Shown here piece by piece: positions 1-8,377 of a stretch of 64,000 nucleotides of DNA. The stretch covers positions 184,695 to 248,694 of the forward strand of contig NZ_JH992924.1 in assembly GCF_000315425.1 (NCBI RefSeq), read 5' to 3'. Each line of letters starts with the position of its first letter. The stretch's first letter is position 1. Below the pieces are notes generated by a model, which saw only the letters and a program-made list of their open reading frames with translations, did not search any database and was not told the origin of the DNA. Made by a program: the position numbers and the translations under genes. The stretch comes from Massilia timonae CCUG 45783. GTDB lineage: Bacteria; Pseudomonadota; Gammaproteobacteria; Burkholderiales; Burkholderiaceae_D.

Positions 1-659
1 AACTGGCCGCGCTGCTGCCCGGCTTCATGGCGCGCTACCCCGAGGTGCGCGTGGTCCTGAACCTGCTTGACCGCCACGTCGACCTGGTGGAAGAGGGGAT
101 CGACGTCGCGCTGCGCCTGTCGCCGAAGATCGACCTGATGAGCGTCGTCGCGCGTCCGGTGGCGCCGCTGCGCTACGTGCTGGCGGCCTCGCCCGATTAC
201 GTACGGCGCTGCGGCATGCCGCCCGACGTCGCCGGCTTGGCGGCGGCGCGCTGCCTGACCTTTGGCGAGTCGGGGCCGGGCGCGGTCTGGGAATTCGAGG
301 TGGATGGCGCGCCGGTCACGCTCAAGCCCGCCAGCGCGTTGACGATCAACAGCAGCCAGGCGCTGCGCGAAGCGATGCTGGGCGGCGCCGGCATCGCCTT
401 GCTCCCGACCTTCGTGGTCGGCGAGGACATCCGCGCCGGCCGCGCGCTGCATGTGTTGCCGGCGGCGCGGCCGGTGGGCATGTTCGGCAGCCAGGTGCTG
501 GCCGTCTATCTCGAGAACCGCTTCCTGCCGCAGAAGGTCAGGGTCTTCATCGATTACCTGCTCGAACAGTGGGGCGAGCGGCCGGCCTGGGACGATTTTC
601 CCACTAGCCCGGCTGGCCGAACAGCGCCTCGGCGCGCTGGTACAGGATCCAGGAAGTAG
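1..659 (+). CDS. LysR-family transcriptional regulator, C-terminal part (5' end outside window)
   Basis: The open frame runs in from the left edge (first full codon at base 3) and stops with TAG at 657-659. The first residues, LAALLPGFMARYPEVRV, match the start of the LysR effector-binding domain, where PLLPxFLARYPxV is typical. Later segments (VDLVEEGIDVALRL, a middle GGAGIALLPTFVV stretch, and LENRFLPQKVRVFIDYL near the end) are also typical of LysR co-inducer domains. The DNA-binding helix-turn-helix lies outside the window, so target and ligand cannot be judged. The last 56 bases overlap the convergent 2OG-oxygenase gene. Confidence 0.9.
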   Translation, partial: LAALLPGFMARYPEVRVVLNLLDRHVDLVEEGIDVALRLSPKIDLMSVVARPVAPLRYVLAASPDYVRRCGMPPDVAGLAAARCLTFGESGPGAVWEFEVDGAPVTLKPASALTINSSQALREAMLGGAGIALLPTFVVGEDIRAGRALHVLPAARPVGMFGSQVLAVYLENRFLPQKVRVFIDYLLEQWGERPAWDDFPTSPAGRTAPRRAGTGSRK

Positions 660-1320
660 CGATGTACTTGTCGCCGCTCCTGGCCACATTGCCGCGGTGG
701 GTATGGGTGAAGCCCGCCGGCGCGATCACCAGCCGCCCTTTTTTTGGCGCGATCTTGCGGCCCTGGTACAGGAACTCGGTCTCGCCGCCATCGTCCACGT
801 CGTTGAGATAGAACATCCACAGCAGCACGCGGTGCAGCGAATCGCAGCTGGCGTTCTGCGGATAGATCTCGGAATGCCAGTGGTGGTAGCCGCCGCTATT
901 CTGCCGGTACTTCTGCAGGTTGATGGTGCCGGGGCGGTACAGCACGCGCACCAGGTCTTCGATATACGGGCGGCCCACTTCCTCGAAGTTGTCCATCGAT
1001 AGCACCGTCGGCGCGCCGGTCTGCGGGTGCTCCAGGGTCGGCGACAGGGACCCCATCAGCAGCATGCGGTAGCGATCGACGTACTGCACCAGGTGGCGCG
1101 ACATCGTCTCGAGCAGCAGCTGGGTGACGTCGTCCCACTCGCGGTGCAGGTTGATGGTGATGTCGTAGCTGTCCTTCTTGTCGACGTCGACGCCGTTGCC
1201 GGTGCGCCCGCGCACGACCTTGTCGCTGGCCTCGAAGCGCGCCAGCAGGGCGTCGCACTGCTGCGCGCTGAGCGCGTCGTCATAGACGCCGATGAAGTCA
1301 TCCATCACCTTGTCGTCCAT
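604..1320 (-). CDS. 2OG-Fe(II) oxygenase, prolyl-4-hydroxylase-like
   Basis: A 238-residue protein of the Fe(II)/2-oxoglutarate dioxygenase superfamily. The iron ligands appear to be H149-x-E151 (in HHWHSEIYP) and distal H208 (in FTHTHRGN), with K218 placed to bind the 2-oxoglutarate carboxylate. The first triad position is Glu rather than the more common Asp. The stretch MFYLNDVDDGGETEF is characteristic of P4H-like oxygenases. The substrate is unknown. The 3' end overlaps the end of the convergent LysR gene, and the cobalamin adenosyltransferase gene ends-to-starts three bases upstream on the same strand, so the two may be co-transcribed. Confidence 0.85.
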   Translation of the reverse strand: MDDKVMDDFIGVYDDALSAQQCDALLARFEASDKVVRGRTGNGVDVDKKDSYDITINLHREWDDVTQLLLETMSRHLVQYVDRYRMLLMGSLSPTLEHPQTGAPTVLSMDNFEEVGRPYIEDLVRVLYRPGTINLQKYRQNSGGYHHWHSEIYPQNASCDSLHRVLLWMFYLNDVDDGGETEFLYQGRKIAPKKGRLVIAPAGFTHTHRGNVARSGDKYIATSWILYQRAEALFGQPG

Positions 1321-1323
1321 GGA

Positions 1324-1878
1324 TCAGCCCCGCTTGCGTTCGTGCTGCCACAGCACGTCGCTGCCGCCGGCATGGCGGTTCAGCACGCGCGCCAGCACGA
1401 ACATCAGGTCGGACAGGCGGTTGACGTACTGGCGCGGGTGGGCGTGGATCTGCTCCGCCTTCGACAGCGCCACGATGGCGCGCTCGGCGCGCCGGCATAC
1501 GGTGCGGCAGACGTGGGCGGTGGACGCTGCGCGCGAGCCGGCCGGGAGGATGAATTCCTTCAGGACCGGCAGGTCGGCGTTGTATTTCTCGAGCAGGCCG
1601 TCCAGGCGCGCCACGTGTTCTTCCTTGATCATCTGGTAGCCGGGGATGCACAGCTCGCCGCCCAGGTCGAACAGGTCGTGCTGGATCGACACCAGCTCTT
1701 CGCGCAATGCAGCCGGCATGTCTTCGCACAGCAGCAGGCCGACGAAGGAGTTGAGTTCGTCGACTTCGCCCAGCGCGTGGATGCGCGCGCTGTCCTTGCC
1801 GGTGCGGCTGCCGTCGCCCAGGCCGGTGCTGCCATCGTCGCCGGTGCGGGTCGCGATTTTCGAGAGGCGGTTGCCCAT
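1324..1878 (-). CDS. Cob(I)alamin adenosyltransferase, PduO type
   Basis: A 184-residue corrinoid adenosyltransferase of the PduO/CobA2 fold, which transfers the adenosyl group of ATP to cob(I)alamin to make adenosylcobalamin. The N-terminal RTGDDGSTGLGDG loop binds ATP, GEVDELNSFVG follows, and the C-terminal half has the RxAER-like (RRAERAIVAL) and YVNRLSDLMFVLAR motifs of the family. Length is normal. It sits just upstream of the 2OG-oxygenase gene on the same strand. I saw no cobalamin riboswitch in the 81-base gap to glcD. Confidence 0.92.
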   Translation of the reverse strand: MGNRLSKIATRTGDDGSTGLGDGSRTGKDSARIHALGEVDELNSFVGLLLCEDMPAALREELVSIQHDLFDLGGELCIPGYQMIKEEHVARLDGLLEKYNADLPVLKEFILPAGSRAASTAHVCRTVCRRAERAIVALSKAEQIHAHPRQYVNRLSDLMFVLARVLNRHAGGSDVLWQHERKRG

Positions 1879-1959
1879 GATGTTGCCTTATGCGTTGGTG
1901 AGAAAAAACGATGGGACGAGCATACGACAAAACGTGGTAATTGTGCTTACAATCGAAGC

Positions 1960-3465
1960 ATGCACGACCTCGTCTCCAATCCAGGCCCAGTCGCCACGCA
2001 TGACCCCACCGAGCGGCGCAATCAGGTGGCGGCGGCCCTGCGCGCGCGCCTGCCGGCGGGCGCTGTCCTGTCCGACCCCGAAGACACCCGGCCCTATGAA
2101 TGCGACGGCCTGGCCGCCTACCGCCAGCTGCCGCTGGTCGTGACCCTGCCGACCGACGAGGCGCAGGTGCTGGCCATCCTCGACGTCTGCCGCGAATTGC
2201 AGGCGCCGATCGTGCCGCGCGGCGCCGGCACCGGGCTGTCGGGCGGCGCGCTGCCGATCCGCGACGGCGTCGTGCTGTCCACTGCGCGCATGAGCCAGAT
2301 CAAGCGCGTCGACCCGCTGGCGCGCACCGCCGTCGTCCAGCCTGGTGTGCGCAACCTGGCGATCTCCGAAGCCGCCGCCCAGTTCGGCCTGTACTACGCG
2401 CCCGACCCGTCGTCGCAGATCGCCTGCACCATCGGCGGCAACGTGGCCGAGAACTCGGGCGGCGTGCACTGCCTCAAATATGGCCTGACGGTGCACAATG
2501 TGCTGCGGGTGCGGGTCGCCACCATCGAGGGCGATATCATCGAACTGGGCGGCGCAGCGCTCGATGCGCCGGGCCTGGATTTGCTGGCGGTGTTCATCGG
2601 TTCCGAAGGCATGCTGGGCATCGTCACCGAGGTGACCGTGAAGCTGGTGCCGAAGCCGGCGCTGGCCCAGGTCATCATGGCGTCGTTCAGCGATGTGGTC
2701 ACGGCCGGCAATGCGGTGGCCGACGTGATCGCGGCCGGCATCATCCCGGCCGGCCTCGAAATGATGGACCGCACCTCGGTGCGCATGGTCGAGCCCTTCG
2801 TGCAGGCCGGCTACGACCTCGACGCCGCCGCCATCCTGTTGTGCGAGGCCGATGGCACGGCGCTCGAGGTGGCCGAAGAAATCGCGCGCATGAGCGCGGT
2901 GCTCGAGCGCGCCGGCGCCACGGCGATCACGGTGTCGCAGAGCGAAGCCGAGCGGGTGCGCTTCTGGTCCGGCCGCAAGAACGCCTTCCCGGCGGCGGGC
3001 CGCATCTCGCCAGATTACTACTGCATGGACGGCACCATCCCGCGCAAGCAGCTGGCGCGGGTGCTGGCCGGCATCGCCGCGATGGAACAGACCTATGGCC
3101 TGCGCTGCTCGAACGTGTTCCACGCCGGCGACGGCAATATGCATCCGCTGATCCTGTTCGACGCCAGCGCGCCCGGCGAATTCGAGCGCGCCGAAGCCTT
3201 CGGGGCGGCGATCCTGGCGCTGTGCGTCGAAGTGGGCGGCACCATCACCGGCGAGCATGGCGTGGGCATGGAAAAGATCGACTCCATGTGCGTGCAATTC
3301 GGCCGCAAGGAACTCGACGCCTTCTTCGCGGTCAAGCATGCCTTCGACCCGGTCGCGCTGCTCAATCCGGACAAGGCGATCCCGACCCCGCACCGCTGCG
3401 CCGAATTCGGCAAGCTGCACGTGCACCACGGCGAGGTTCCGTTCCCGGACCTGCCGCGTTTTTGA
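1960..3465 (+). CDS. glcD: Glycolate oxidase subunit GlcD (FAD-linked)
   Basis: A 501-residue FAD-dependent 2-hydroxyacid dehydrogenase, the catalytic subunit of glycolate oxidase (glycolate to glyoxylate). The FAD-binding PCMH domain carries PRGAGTGLSGGALP at about residues 86-99, followed by the GSEGMLGIVTEVTVKL segment. The C-terminal FAD-oxidase domain has NVFHAGDGNMHP and ITGEHGVGMEK, both signatures of GlcD/lactate dehydrogenases. I chose ATG 1960 because the open frame upstream is antisense to the adenosyltransferase gene. It is the first gene of glcDEF; glcE follows after 12 bases. Confidence 0.95.
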   Translation: MHDLVSNPGPVATHDPTERRNQVAAALRARLPAGAVLSDPEDTRPYECDGLAAYRQLPLVVTLPTDEAQVLAILDVCRELQAPIVPRGAGTGLSGGALPIRDGVVLSTARMSQIKRVDPLARTAVVQPGVRNLAISEAAAQFGLYYAPDPSSQIACTIGGNVAENSGGVHCLKYGLTVHNVLRVRVATIEGDIIELGGAALDAPGLDLLAVFIGSEGMLGIVTEVTVKLVPKPALAQVIMASFSDVVTAGNAVADVIAAGIIPAGLEMMDRTSVRMVEPFVQAGYDLDAAAILLCEADGTALEVAEEIARMSAVLERAGATAITVSQSEAERVRFWSGRKNAFPAAGRISPDYYCMDGTIPRKQLARVLAGIAAMEQTYGLRCSNVFHAGDGNMHPLILFDASAPGEFERAEAFGAAILALCVEVGGTITGEHGVGMEKIDSMCVQFGRKELDAFFAVKHAFDPVALLNPDKAIPTPHRCAEFGKLHVHHGEVPFPDLPRF

Positions 3466-3477
3466 ACGAGAGCCGAT

Positions 3478-4551
3478 ATGGGAACGATCGAACGATTCCA
3501 GGAACGGGTGCGGGCCGCGGCGAGTGATCGCCAGCCGCTGTGCATCCGCGGCGGCGGCAGCAAGGACTGGTATGGCGGCGCGCCACAGGGCGCGGTTCTC
3601 GACACCCGCGACCACGCCGGCATCGTCGACTACGAGCCGACCGAACTCGTGGTCACGGCGCGCTGCGGCACGCCGCTGGCCGAGATCGAGGCGCTGCTCG
3701 CACGCCACAACCAGATGCTGGCCTTCGAGCCGCCGCATTTTTCGGCTACCGCCACCGTGGGCGGCACGGTCGCGGCGGGCTTGTCCGGTCCGCGGCGCGG
3801 CAGCAGCGGCGCCACGCGCGACTTCGTGCTCGGCGCCAGGCTGCTGGACGGGAAGGGCGACGTGCTGGCGTTCGGCGGCAAGGTGATGAAGAACGTGGCC
3901 GGCTACGACGTCTCGCGCATGCTGGCCGGTTCGATGGGCACGCTCGGCCTGCTGCTGGAAGTGTCCTTGAAGGTGCTGCCGCGGCCCTTCGCCGAGGCCA
4001 CGCTGCGCTTCGAGATGAGCGAGATCGACGCCATCCGCCGCCTGAACGAATGGGGCGGCCAGCCCTTGCCGCTGTCGGGCAGCGCCTGGTGCGGCGGCCA
4101 GCTGGCGCTGCGCCTGTCCGGCGCCGAGGCGGCGGTCGACGCCGCGATGCGGCTGCTGGGCGGCGAAGCGGTGCCGCATCCGGATGCGGCGGCGTTCTGG
4201 ACCGACCTGCGCGAACAGCGTCATGCCTTCTTCACAGGGAGCGAACCCCTGTGGCGCCTGTCGGTGCCGTCGACCACCGGCGCGCTGGTGCTCGGCGGCG
4301 ACCAGCTGATCGAGTGGGGCGGCGCCCAGCGCTGGCTGCGCACCGGTGGCGATGCCGCCACGGCCGACACGGTCCGGCGCACGGCACAAGCCTGCGGCGG
4401 CCATGCGACCCTGTTCCGTGGCGGCGACAAGGGCAGCGGCGTGTTCCAGCCGCTGGCGCCGGTGCTGGCGCGCATCCATGCGCGCATGAAGGATGCCTTC
4501 GATCCCGCCCACATCTTCAACCCGGGCCGCCTGTATCCCGAAAGCGCCTGA
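3478..4551 (+). CDS. glcE: Glycolate oxidase subunit GlcE (FAD-binding)
   Basis: A 357-residue FAD-binding subunit of glycolate oxidase. The N-terminal PCMH domain contains IRGGGSKDWYGG and TVGGTVAAGLSGPRRGS, followed by GGKVMKNVAGYDVSRMLAGSMGTLG, which is diagnostic of GlcE. The C-terminal end AFDPAHIFNPGRLYP matches the family. It lies 12 bases after glcD and 3 bases before glcF, so the three subunits are clearly one operon. Confidence 0.95.
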   Translation: MGTIERFQERVRAAASDRQPLCIRGGGSKDWYGGAPQGAVLDTRDHAGIVDYEPTELVVTARCGTPLAEIEALLARHNQMLAFEPPHFSATATVGGTVAAGLSGPRRGSSGATRDFVLGARLLDGKGDVLAFGGKVMKNVAGYDVSRMLAGSMGTLGLLLEVSLKVLPRPFAEATLRFEMSEIDAIRRLNEWGGQPLPLSGSAWCGGQLALRLSGAEAAVDAAMRLLGGEAVPHPDAAAFWTDLREQRHAFFTGSEPLWRLSVPSTTGALVLGGDQLIEWGGAQRWLRTGGDAATADTVRRTAQACGGHATLFRGGDKGSGVFQPLAPVLARIHARMKDAFDPAHIFNPGRLYPESA

Positions 4552-4554
4552 CCC

Positions 4555-5781
4555 ATGCAAACGACATTAGCCGACTTCATCAAGGGCACGCGCGAAGGCG
4601 CGGAAGCTGAAGCGATCCTGCGCGCCTGCGTGCACTGCGGCTTCTGCACCGCCACCTGTCCGACCTATCAACTGCTGGGCGACGAACTCGATGGCCCGCG
4701 CGGACGCATCTACCTGATCAAGCAGGTGCTCGAAGGCGCGCAGCCGACCCGCAAGACCCAGCTCCATCTGGACCGCTGCCTCACCTGCCGCAACTGCGAG
4801 ACCACCTGTCCGTCCGGCGTCAAGTATGGCCGCCTGGTCGACATCGGCCGCAAGCTGGTCGACGAGCGCGTGCCGCGTCCCTTGAATGAAAGGATCAAGC
4901 GCACCACGCTCAAGGAATGCCTGCCGCGCGCCGGCGTGTTCAGGCCGGCCTTCCGGGCAGGCCAGGCGCTGCGGCCGCTGTTACCGGCCGCTCTGCAGGA
5001 CAAGCTGCAGCCGGGGCGCGCCGCCGGCCACTGGCCGGCGCGGGTCCACGCGCGCAAGATGCTGCTGCTGGACGGCTGCGTGCAGCCGGCGATGGCGCCG
5101 AACATCAACGCTGCCACCGCGCGCGTGCTCGATTCTCTCGGCGTGCAGCTGCTCGTGGCGCCCAAGGCCGGCTGCTGCGGCGCGCTGCGCTACCACATGA
5201 ACGACCAGGACGGCGGCCTGGGCGACATGCGGCGCAACGTCGATGCCTGGTGGCCCTACGTGGAACAGGGCGCGGTCGAGGCGATCGTGATGACCGCCTC
5301 CGGTTGCGGCGTCACCGTCAAGGAGTACGGCCACCTGCTCGCGCATGATCCGGATTACGCCGACAAGGCGCGCCGCATCAGCGAGTTGACGCGCGACCTG
5401 TCCGAGATCCTGCCGCAATTCGAGGAGCAGATCAGGACGCGGGCGCAGGGGAGAAGCGCGCCGCGCGTGGCCTACCACCCGCCCTGCACCCTGCAGCACG
5501 GCCAGCAGATTCGCGGCAAGGTCGAAAGTATGCTGCACGCGGCCGGCGTGGACGTGGTGCTGTGCGCCGACAACCACCTGTGCTGCGGCTCGGCCGGCGC
5601 CTATTCGGTGCTGCAGCCGGAGATCGCGCACGCGCTGCGCGACCGCAAGCTGGCCAGCCTGGCGGCGACCGGCGCCGAGGAGATCGTGTCGGCGAACATC
5701 GGCTGCCTGACCCACCTGCAGTCGGGCACGGACAAGCCGGTGGCGCACTGGATCGAATTGCTCGAGCGGGCATTGCGCTGA
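4555..5781 (+). CDS. glcF: Glycolate oxidase iron-sulfur subunit GlcF
   Basis: A 408-residue iron-sulfur subunit that passes electrons from GlcD/GlcE towards the membrane quinone pool. Two ferredoxin-type 4Fe-4S motifs are visible: CVHCGFCTATCP (first Cys about residue 25) and CLTCRNCETTCP (first Cys about residue 75). Two CCG domains follow (AGCCGALRYH and NHLCCGSAGAYS, with YHPPCTLQHGQ between them). Length is normal. It ends the glcDEF operon. Confidence 0.95.
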   Translation: MQTTLADFIKGTREGAEAEAILRACVHCGFCTATCPTYQLLGDELDGPRGRIYLIKQVLEGAQPTRKTQLHLDRCLTCRNCETTCPSGVKYGRLVDIGRKLVDERVPRPLNERIKRTTLKECLPRAGVFRPAFRAGQALRPLLPAALQDKLQPGRAAGHWPARVHARKMLLLDGCVQPAMAPNINAATARVLDSLGVQLLVAPKAGCCGALRYHMNDQDGGLGDMRRNVDAWWPYVEQGAVEAIVMTASGCGVTVKEYGHLLAHDPDYADKARRISELTRDLSEILPQFEEQIRTRAQGRSAPRVAYHPPCTLQHGQQIRGKVESMLHAAGVDVVLCADNHLCCGSAGAYSVLQPEIAHALRDRKLASLAATGAEEIVSANIGCLTHLQSGTDKPVAHWIELLERALR

Positions 5782-5877
5782 TTGCGCGCGCGGGCGCAAC
5801 GCCGATTTCCTGGCCGTGTTAGGATCGCGCCGAACCCGTCAATCGGCGGGAACCAGTGGCAATCTACAGGAACGATC

Positions 5878-6192
5878 TTGAGCTTCACCTTCCAACTCGT
5901 GCGCGACGACGAGGGCGGCCCGGCCGCCGTGGTCTTCGAAGACAGCAGCAGCCCCGGCCTGGTCCCGGTCTGGGAAGCCGCCGGCGTCTACGACGCGCTG
6001 TACAACAGCGACGGCCGCATGGCGCGCGACGTCTCGCGCGCCATCGCCTACGGCCTCGACCAGCTGAACGAGAACGCCGCGCTGGGCAGCCTGCTGCCGC
6101 CGGGCGTCTCGATGACCGAGGCGATCCGCTTCCTCGACAACGTCAGCCGTGGCTGCACCATCCACGGCGTGGCGCGCATCCAGACGCGCTGA
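5878..6192 (+). CDS. Hypothetical protein (104 aa)
   Basis: I do not recognise the family. The likely start is TTG at 5878, seven bases after an AGGA motif, giving a protein that begins MSFTFQLVRDDEGG. The open frame runs back to 5782 but that part reads as low-quality Arg-rich sequence. The product is small, soluble and acidic in its first half, with no signal peptide or membrane helix. It follows glcF by about 96 bases in the same direction and could be co-transcribed. Confidence 0.6.
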   Translation: MSFTFQLVRDDEGGPAAVVFEDSSSPGLVPVWEAAGVYDALYNSDGRMARDVSRAIAYGLDQLNENAALGSLLPPGVSMTEAIRFLDNVSRGCTIHGVARIQTR

Positions 6193-6296
6193 CGACGAAT
6201 CCGTGCGCTTGTCACAAGAGGTTACGACGGCGCTATGGTGTTCAAGTGCAAGGGCTTGTACCATGTGAGCGTTTTGCTCGACAACGAAAGCCTCTT

Positions 6297-6758
6297 ATGA
6301 CCTTGCCAATCTTTTCACGTTCCATGTGCCTGGGCCTGTTCGCCATCGCCTGCGCCATCCCGGTCCATGCCGAGAGTTTCGCCTCGTCGGCCTCCAGCGC
6401 CGGCTCTGCGTCGTCGGCCAGCATTTCGGATTCGATCAGCGATTCGAGCAACAGCTCGAGCGGCGACGACAAGGTGGCGGCCGGCGACTACCGCGTGATC
6501 GATATCGCGCAAGCCCCGAACAAGCCCGACACCACCCGCCTGACCCTGCGCGCCGAAGCCGGCCAGGCCCGCACCTTCTTCCTTGACGTGCCGAACCGCG
6601 CCATGGCCCAGCGCCAGGTCAATGCCGGCGACGTGGTGCGCGTGAACGAGCGCGTCTATGGCTACGAATTCGCCCATGCCGACACCCAGCGTCCGTTCTT
6701 CCTGGCGCTGCAGGACGACTGGCAGCGCGACCTGGCGTCGCGCAAAGTCGTCATCTGA
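6297..6758 (+). CDS. Exported Ser-rich hypothetical protein
   Basis: A 153-residue protein starting at ATG 6297 with a clear Sec signal peptide (MTLPIFSRSMCLGLFAIACAIPVHAES, cleaved near the AHA-type site). A Ser/Ala-rich linker follows (repeated SSAS and SDSISDSS units, mature residues about 1-35), then a small folded domain ending LQDDWQRDLASRKVVI. No family is recognised. Its TGA overlaps the ATG of the next gene (TGATG), so the two exported proteins are translationally coupled and probably act together. Confidence 0.75.
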   Translation: MTLPIFSRSMCLGLFAIACAIPVHAESFASSASSAGSASSASISDSISDSSNSSSGDDKVAAGDYRVIDIAQAPNKPDTTRLTLRAEAGQARTFFLDVPNRAMAQRQVNAGDVVRVNERVYGYEFAHADTQRPFFLALQDDWQRDLASRKVVI

Positions 6759-7678
6759 TGCGGCTGCGCAGGGCGACCGCCGCGCTGGCGCTCGGCCTCT
6801 GCGCCAGCAGCGCCGCGTGGGGTGGGCTGCCGACCTTCTGCGAGCGCGAGAGCGACATCACCGCGCTCGAACAGGACCGCGTGCTGCGCTTTGCCGGCGT
6901 GGTCCGGCAAGAACTCGAACGCTCGGGCGGCAAGGTCGCCCTGATTTCCCGCGCCGGTGTGGACCTGAGCCGCTTCGGCCTGCTGTATTCGCATGCCGGC
7001 GTCGCCCTGCGCGACGATGCCGACGGCGCCTGGGCGGTGCGCCAGCTGTACTACGCCTGCGACGACGCCCGTCCGCACCTGTTCGACCAGGGCATCTCGG
7101 GCTTCGCGCTCGGCGCCGATGCGCCATCCAGCGGCCATGTGTCGCTGCTGCTCCTGCCCGAGCAGGACAGCGCGCAGCTCGAACGCGCCGCGCGCGACAA
7201 GCGGCTGGCGCTGGCGCTGCTGGCAGGGAAGTACAGCGCCAACGCCTATGCTTTCGGCACCGATTACCAGAACTGCAACCAGTGGGTGGCCGAACTGCTG
7301 GCGGGCGCCTGGGGCGGCGTATCGGGACACGGCGCAGGGCAGGCAGGACAGGTGCGCGAGCGGGCGCAGGACTGGCTGCGCGCGCAGGGCTACGTCGCCG
7401 GGCCGGTCAGGGTGCCGGGACACTTGCTGATGTTCGCCGGGCAGTTCGTGCCGCTGGTGCACGTCAACGACCATCCGGTGGACGACCTGCACGCCCTCGC
7501 GCTGCAGGTGAGCGTGCCGGCCTCGATCGAAGCCTTCGTGCGCCAGCGCGCGCCGCAGACGCAACGCGTGGAGATCTGCCACGACGAGGGCCGCATCGTC
7601 GTGCGGCGCGGCTGGGAGCCGCTTGGCGCGGCGTGCGAGCCGGGGCCGGACGACGAAGTGACCGTCCTCGCCAACTGA
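6758..7678 (+). CDS. DUF2145 family exported protein
   Basis: A 306-residue protein with a signal peptide (about residues 1-22, ending SAAWG) that matches my memory of the DUF2145 family: GLPTFCERESDI, ISRAGVDLSRFGLLYSHAGVAL, RQLYYACDD, and YSANAYAFGTDYQNCNQWVAELLA. The spaced His and Cys residues (YSHAGV and DYQNCNQW) resemble a papain/NlpC-like Cys-His arrangement, but that catalytic reading is inference. The start codon overlaps the stop of the preceding Ser-rich exported protein. Confidence 0.8.
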   Translation: MRLRRATAALALGLCASSAAWGGLPTFCERESDITALEQDRVLRFAGVVRQELERSGGKVALISRAGVDLSRFGLLYSHAGVALRDDADGAWAVRQLYYACDDARPHLFDQGISGFALGADAPSSGHVSLLLLPEQDSAQLERAARDKRLALALLAGKYSANAYAFGTDYQNCNQWVAELLAGAWGGVSGHGAGQAGQVRERAQDWLRAQGYVAGPVRVPGHLLMFAGQFVPLVHVNDHPVDDLHALALQVSVPASIEAFVRQRAPQTQRVEICHDEGRIVVRRGWEPLGAACEPGPDDEVTVLAN

Positions 7679-7706
7679 GCGTTTCGCGATACGCCCTTGG
7701 GCGGCG

Positions 7707-8189
7707 TCAGGCCGCCAGCAGCTTCTCGATATCGCCCTTCAGTTCTTCCGGCTTGGTGGCCGGCGCGTAGCGCTTGACCACGGCGCCTTCCTTGTTCACC
7801 AGGAACTTGGTGAAGTTCCACTTGATTCCCTCGGTGCCCAGCACGCCCGGCGCCTCGCCCTTCAGGAAACGGAACAGCGGGTGGGCGTCGTCGCCATTGA
7901 CGTCGATCTTGGCGAACATCGGGAAGGTGACGCCGTAGTTCTTTTCGCAGAAGGCGCCGATCTCGGCCTCGCTGCCCGGCTCCTGGCGGCCGAACTGGTT
8001 GCACGGGAAGCCGAGCACCACCAGGCCCTGGTCCGCATAGCGTTGCTGCAGTTCCTCCAGGCCCTGGTATTGCGGGGTGAAGCCGCAGGCGCTGGCGGTA
8101 TTGACGATCAGGAGCGCCTTGCCGCGATAGCGTGCCAGGTCGACCGGCTGGCCGTCGAGAGCGGTGGCGTTGAAATCGTAGGCGGTCAT
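7707..8189 (-). CDS. Glutathione peroxidase
   Basis: A 160-residue thiol-dependent peroxidase of the GPx family that reduces hydroperoxides. The peroxidatic residue is Cys35 in VNTASACGFTPQYQGLE (Cys, not selenocysteine). Other family motifs are LGFPCNQFGRQEPG with the active-site Gln, and IKWNFTKFLVN with the Trp and Asn of the catalytic tetrad. A strong Shine-Dalgarno AAGGAG precedes the ATG. It converges on the DUF2145 gene. Confidence 0.93.
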   Translation of the reverse strand: MTAYDFNATALDGQPVDLARYRGKALLIVNTASACGFTPQYQGLEELQQRYADQGLVVLGFPCNQFGRQEPGSEAEIGAFCEKNYGVTFPMFAKIDVNGDDAHPLFRFLKGEAPGVLGTEGIKWNFTKFLVNKEGAVVKRYAPATKPEELKGDIEKLLAA

Positions 8190-8377
8190 GGCGTTCTCCT
8201 TGTGGTTGAATCGCCAAGTTTACGCGAAGGCGGCGCGACGTGCACGGCATCCCGACGCGACCTTCCGGCACGAATCATGGCGGTGACTTTTATTGCGTCT
8301 TAGCATTTCTTAACGTATTTTGGGCACAGCGCGTGCGACAATTACGCTCGTCCAATTGTCCAGCATCCCGGGTTGTC

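Noticed and set aside
1879..1959. Possible cobalamin riboswitch upstream of the adenosyltransferase
   Set aside because: The gap is only 81 bases, too short for a cobalamin riboswitch, and no B12-box-like sequence is seen.
1888..4560. An 890-codon minus-strand open frame
   Set aside because: It is a shadow of glcD and glcE, with low-complexity His/Arg/Gly composition.
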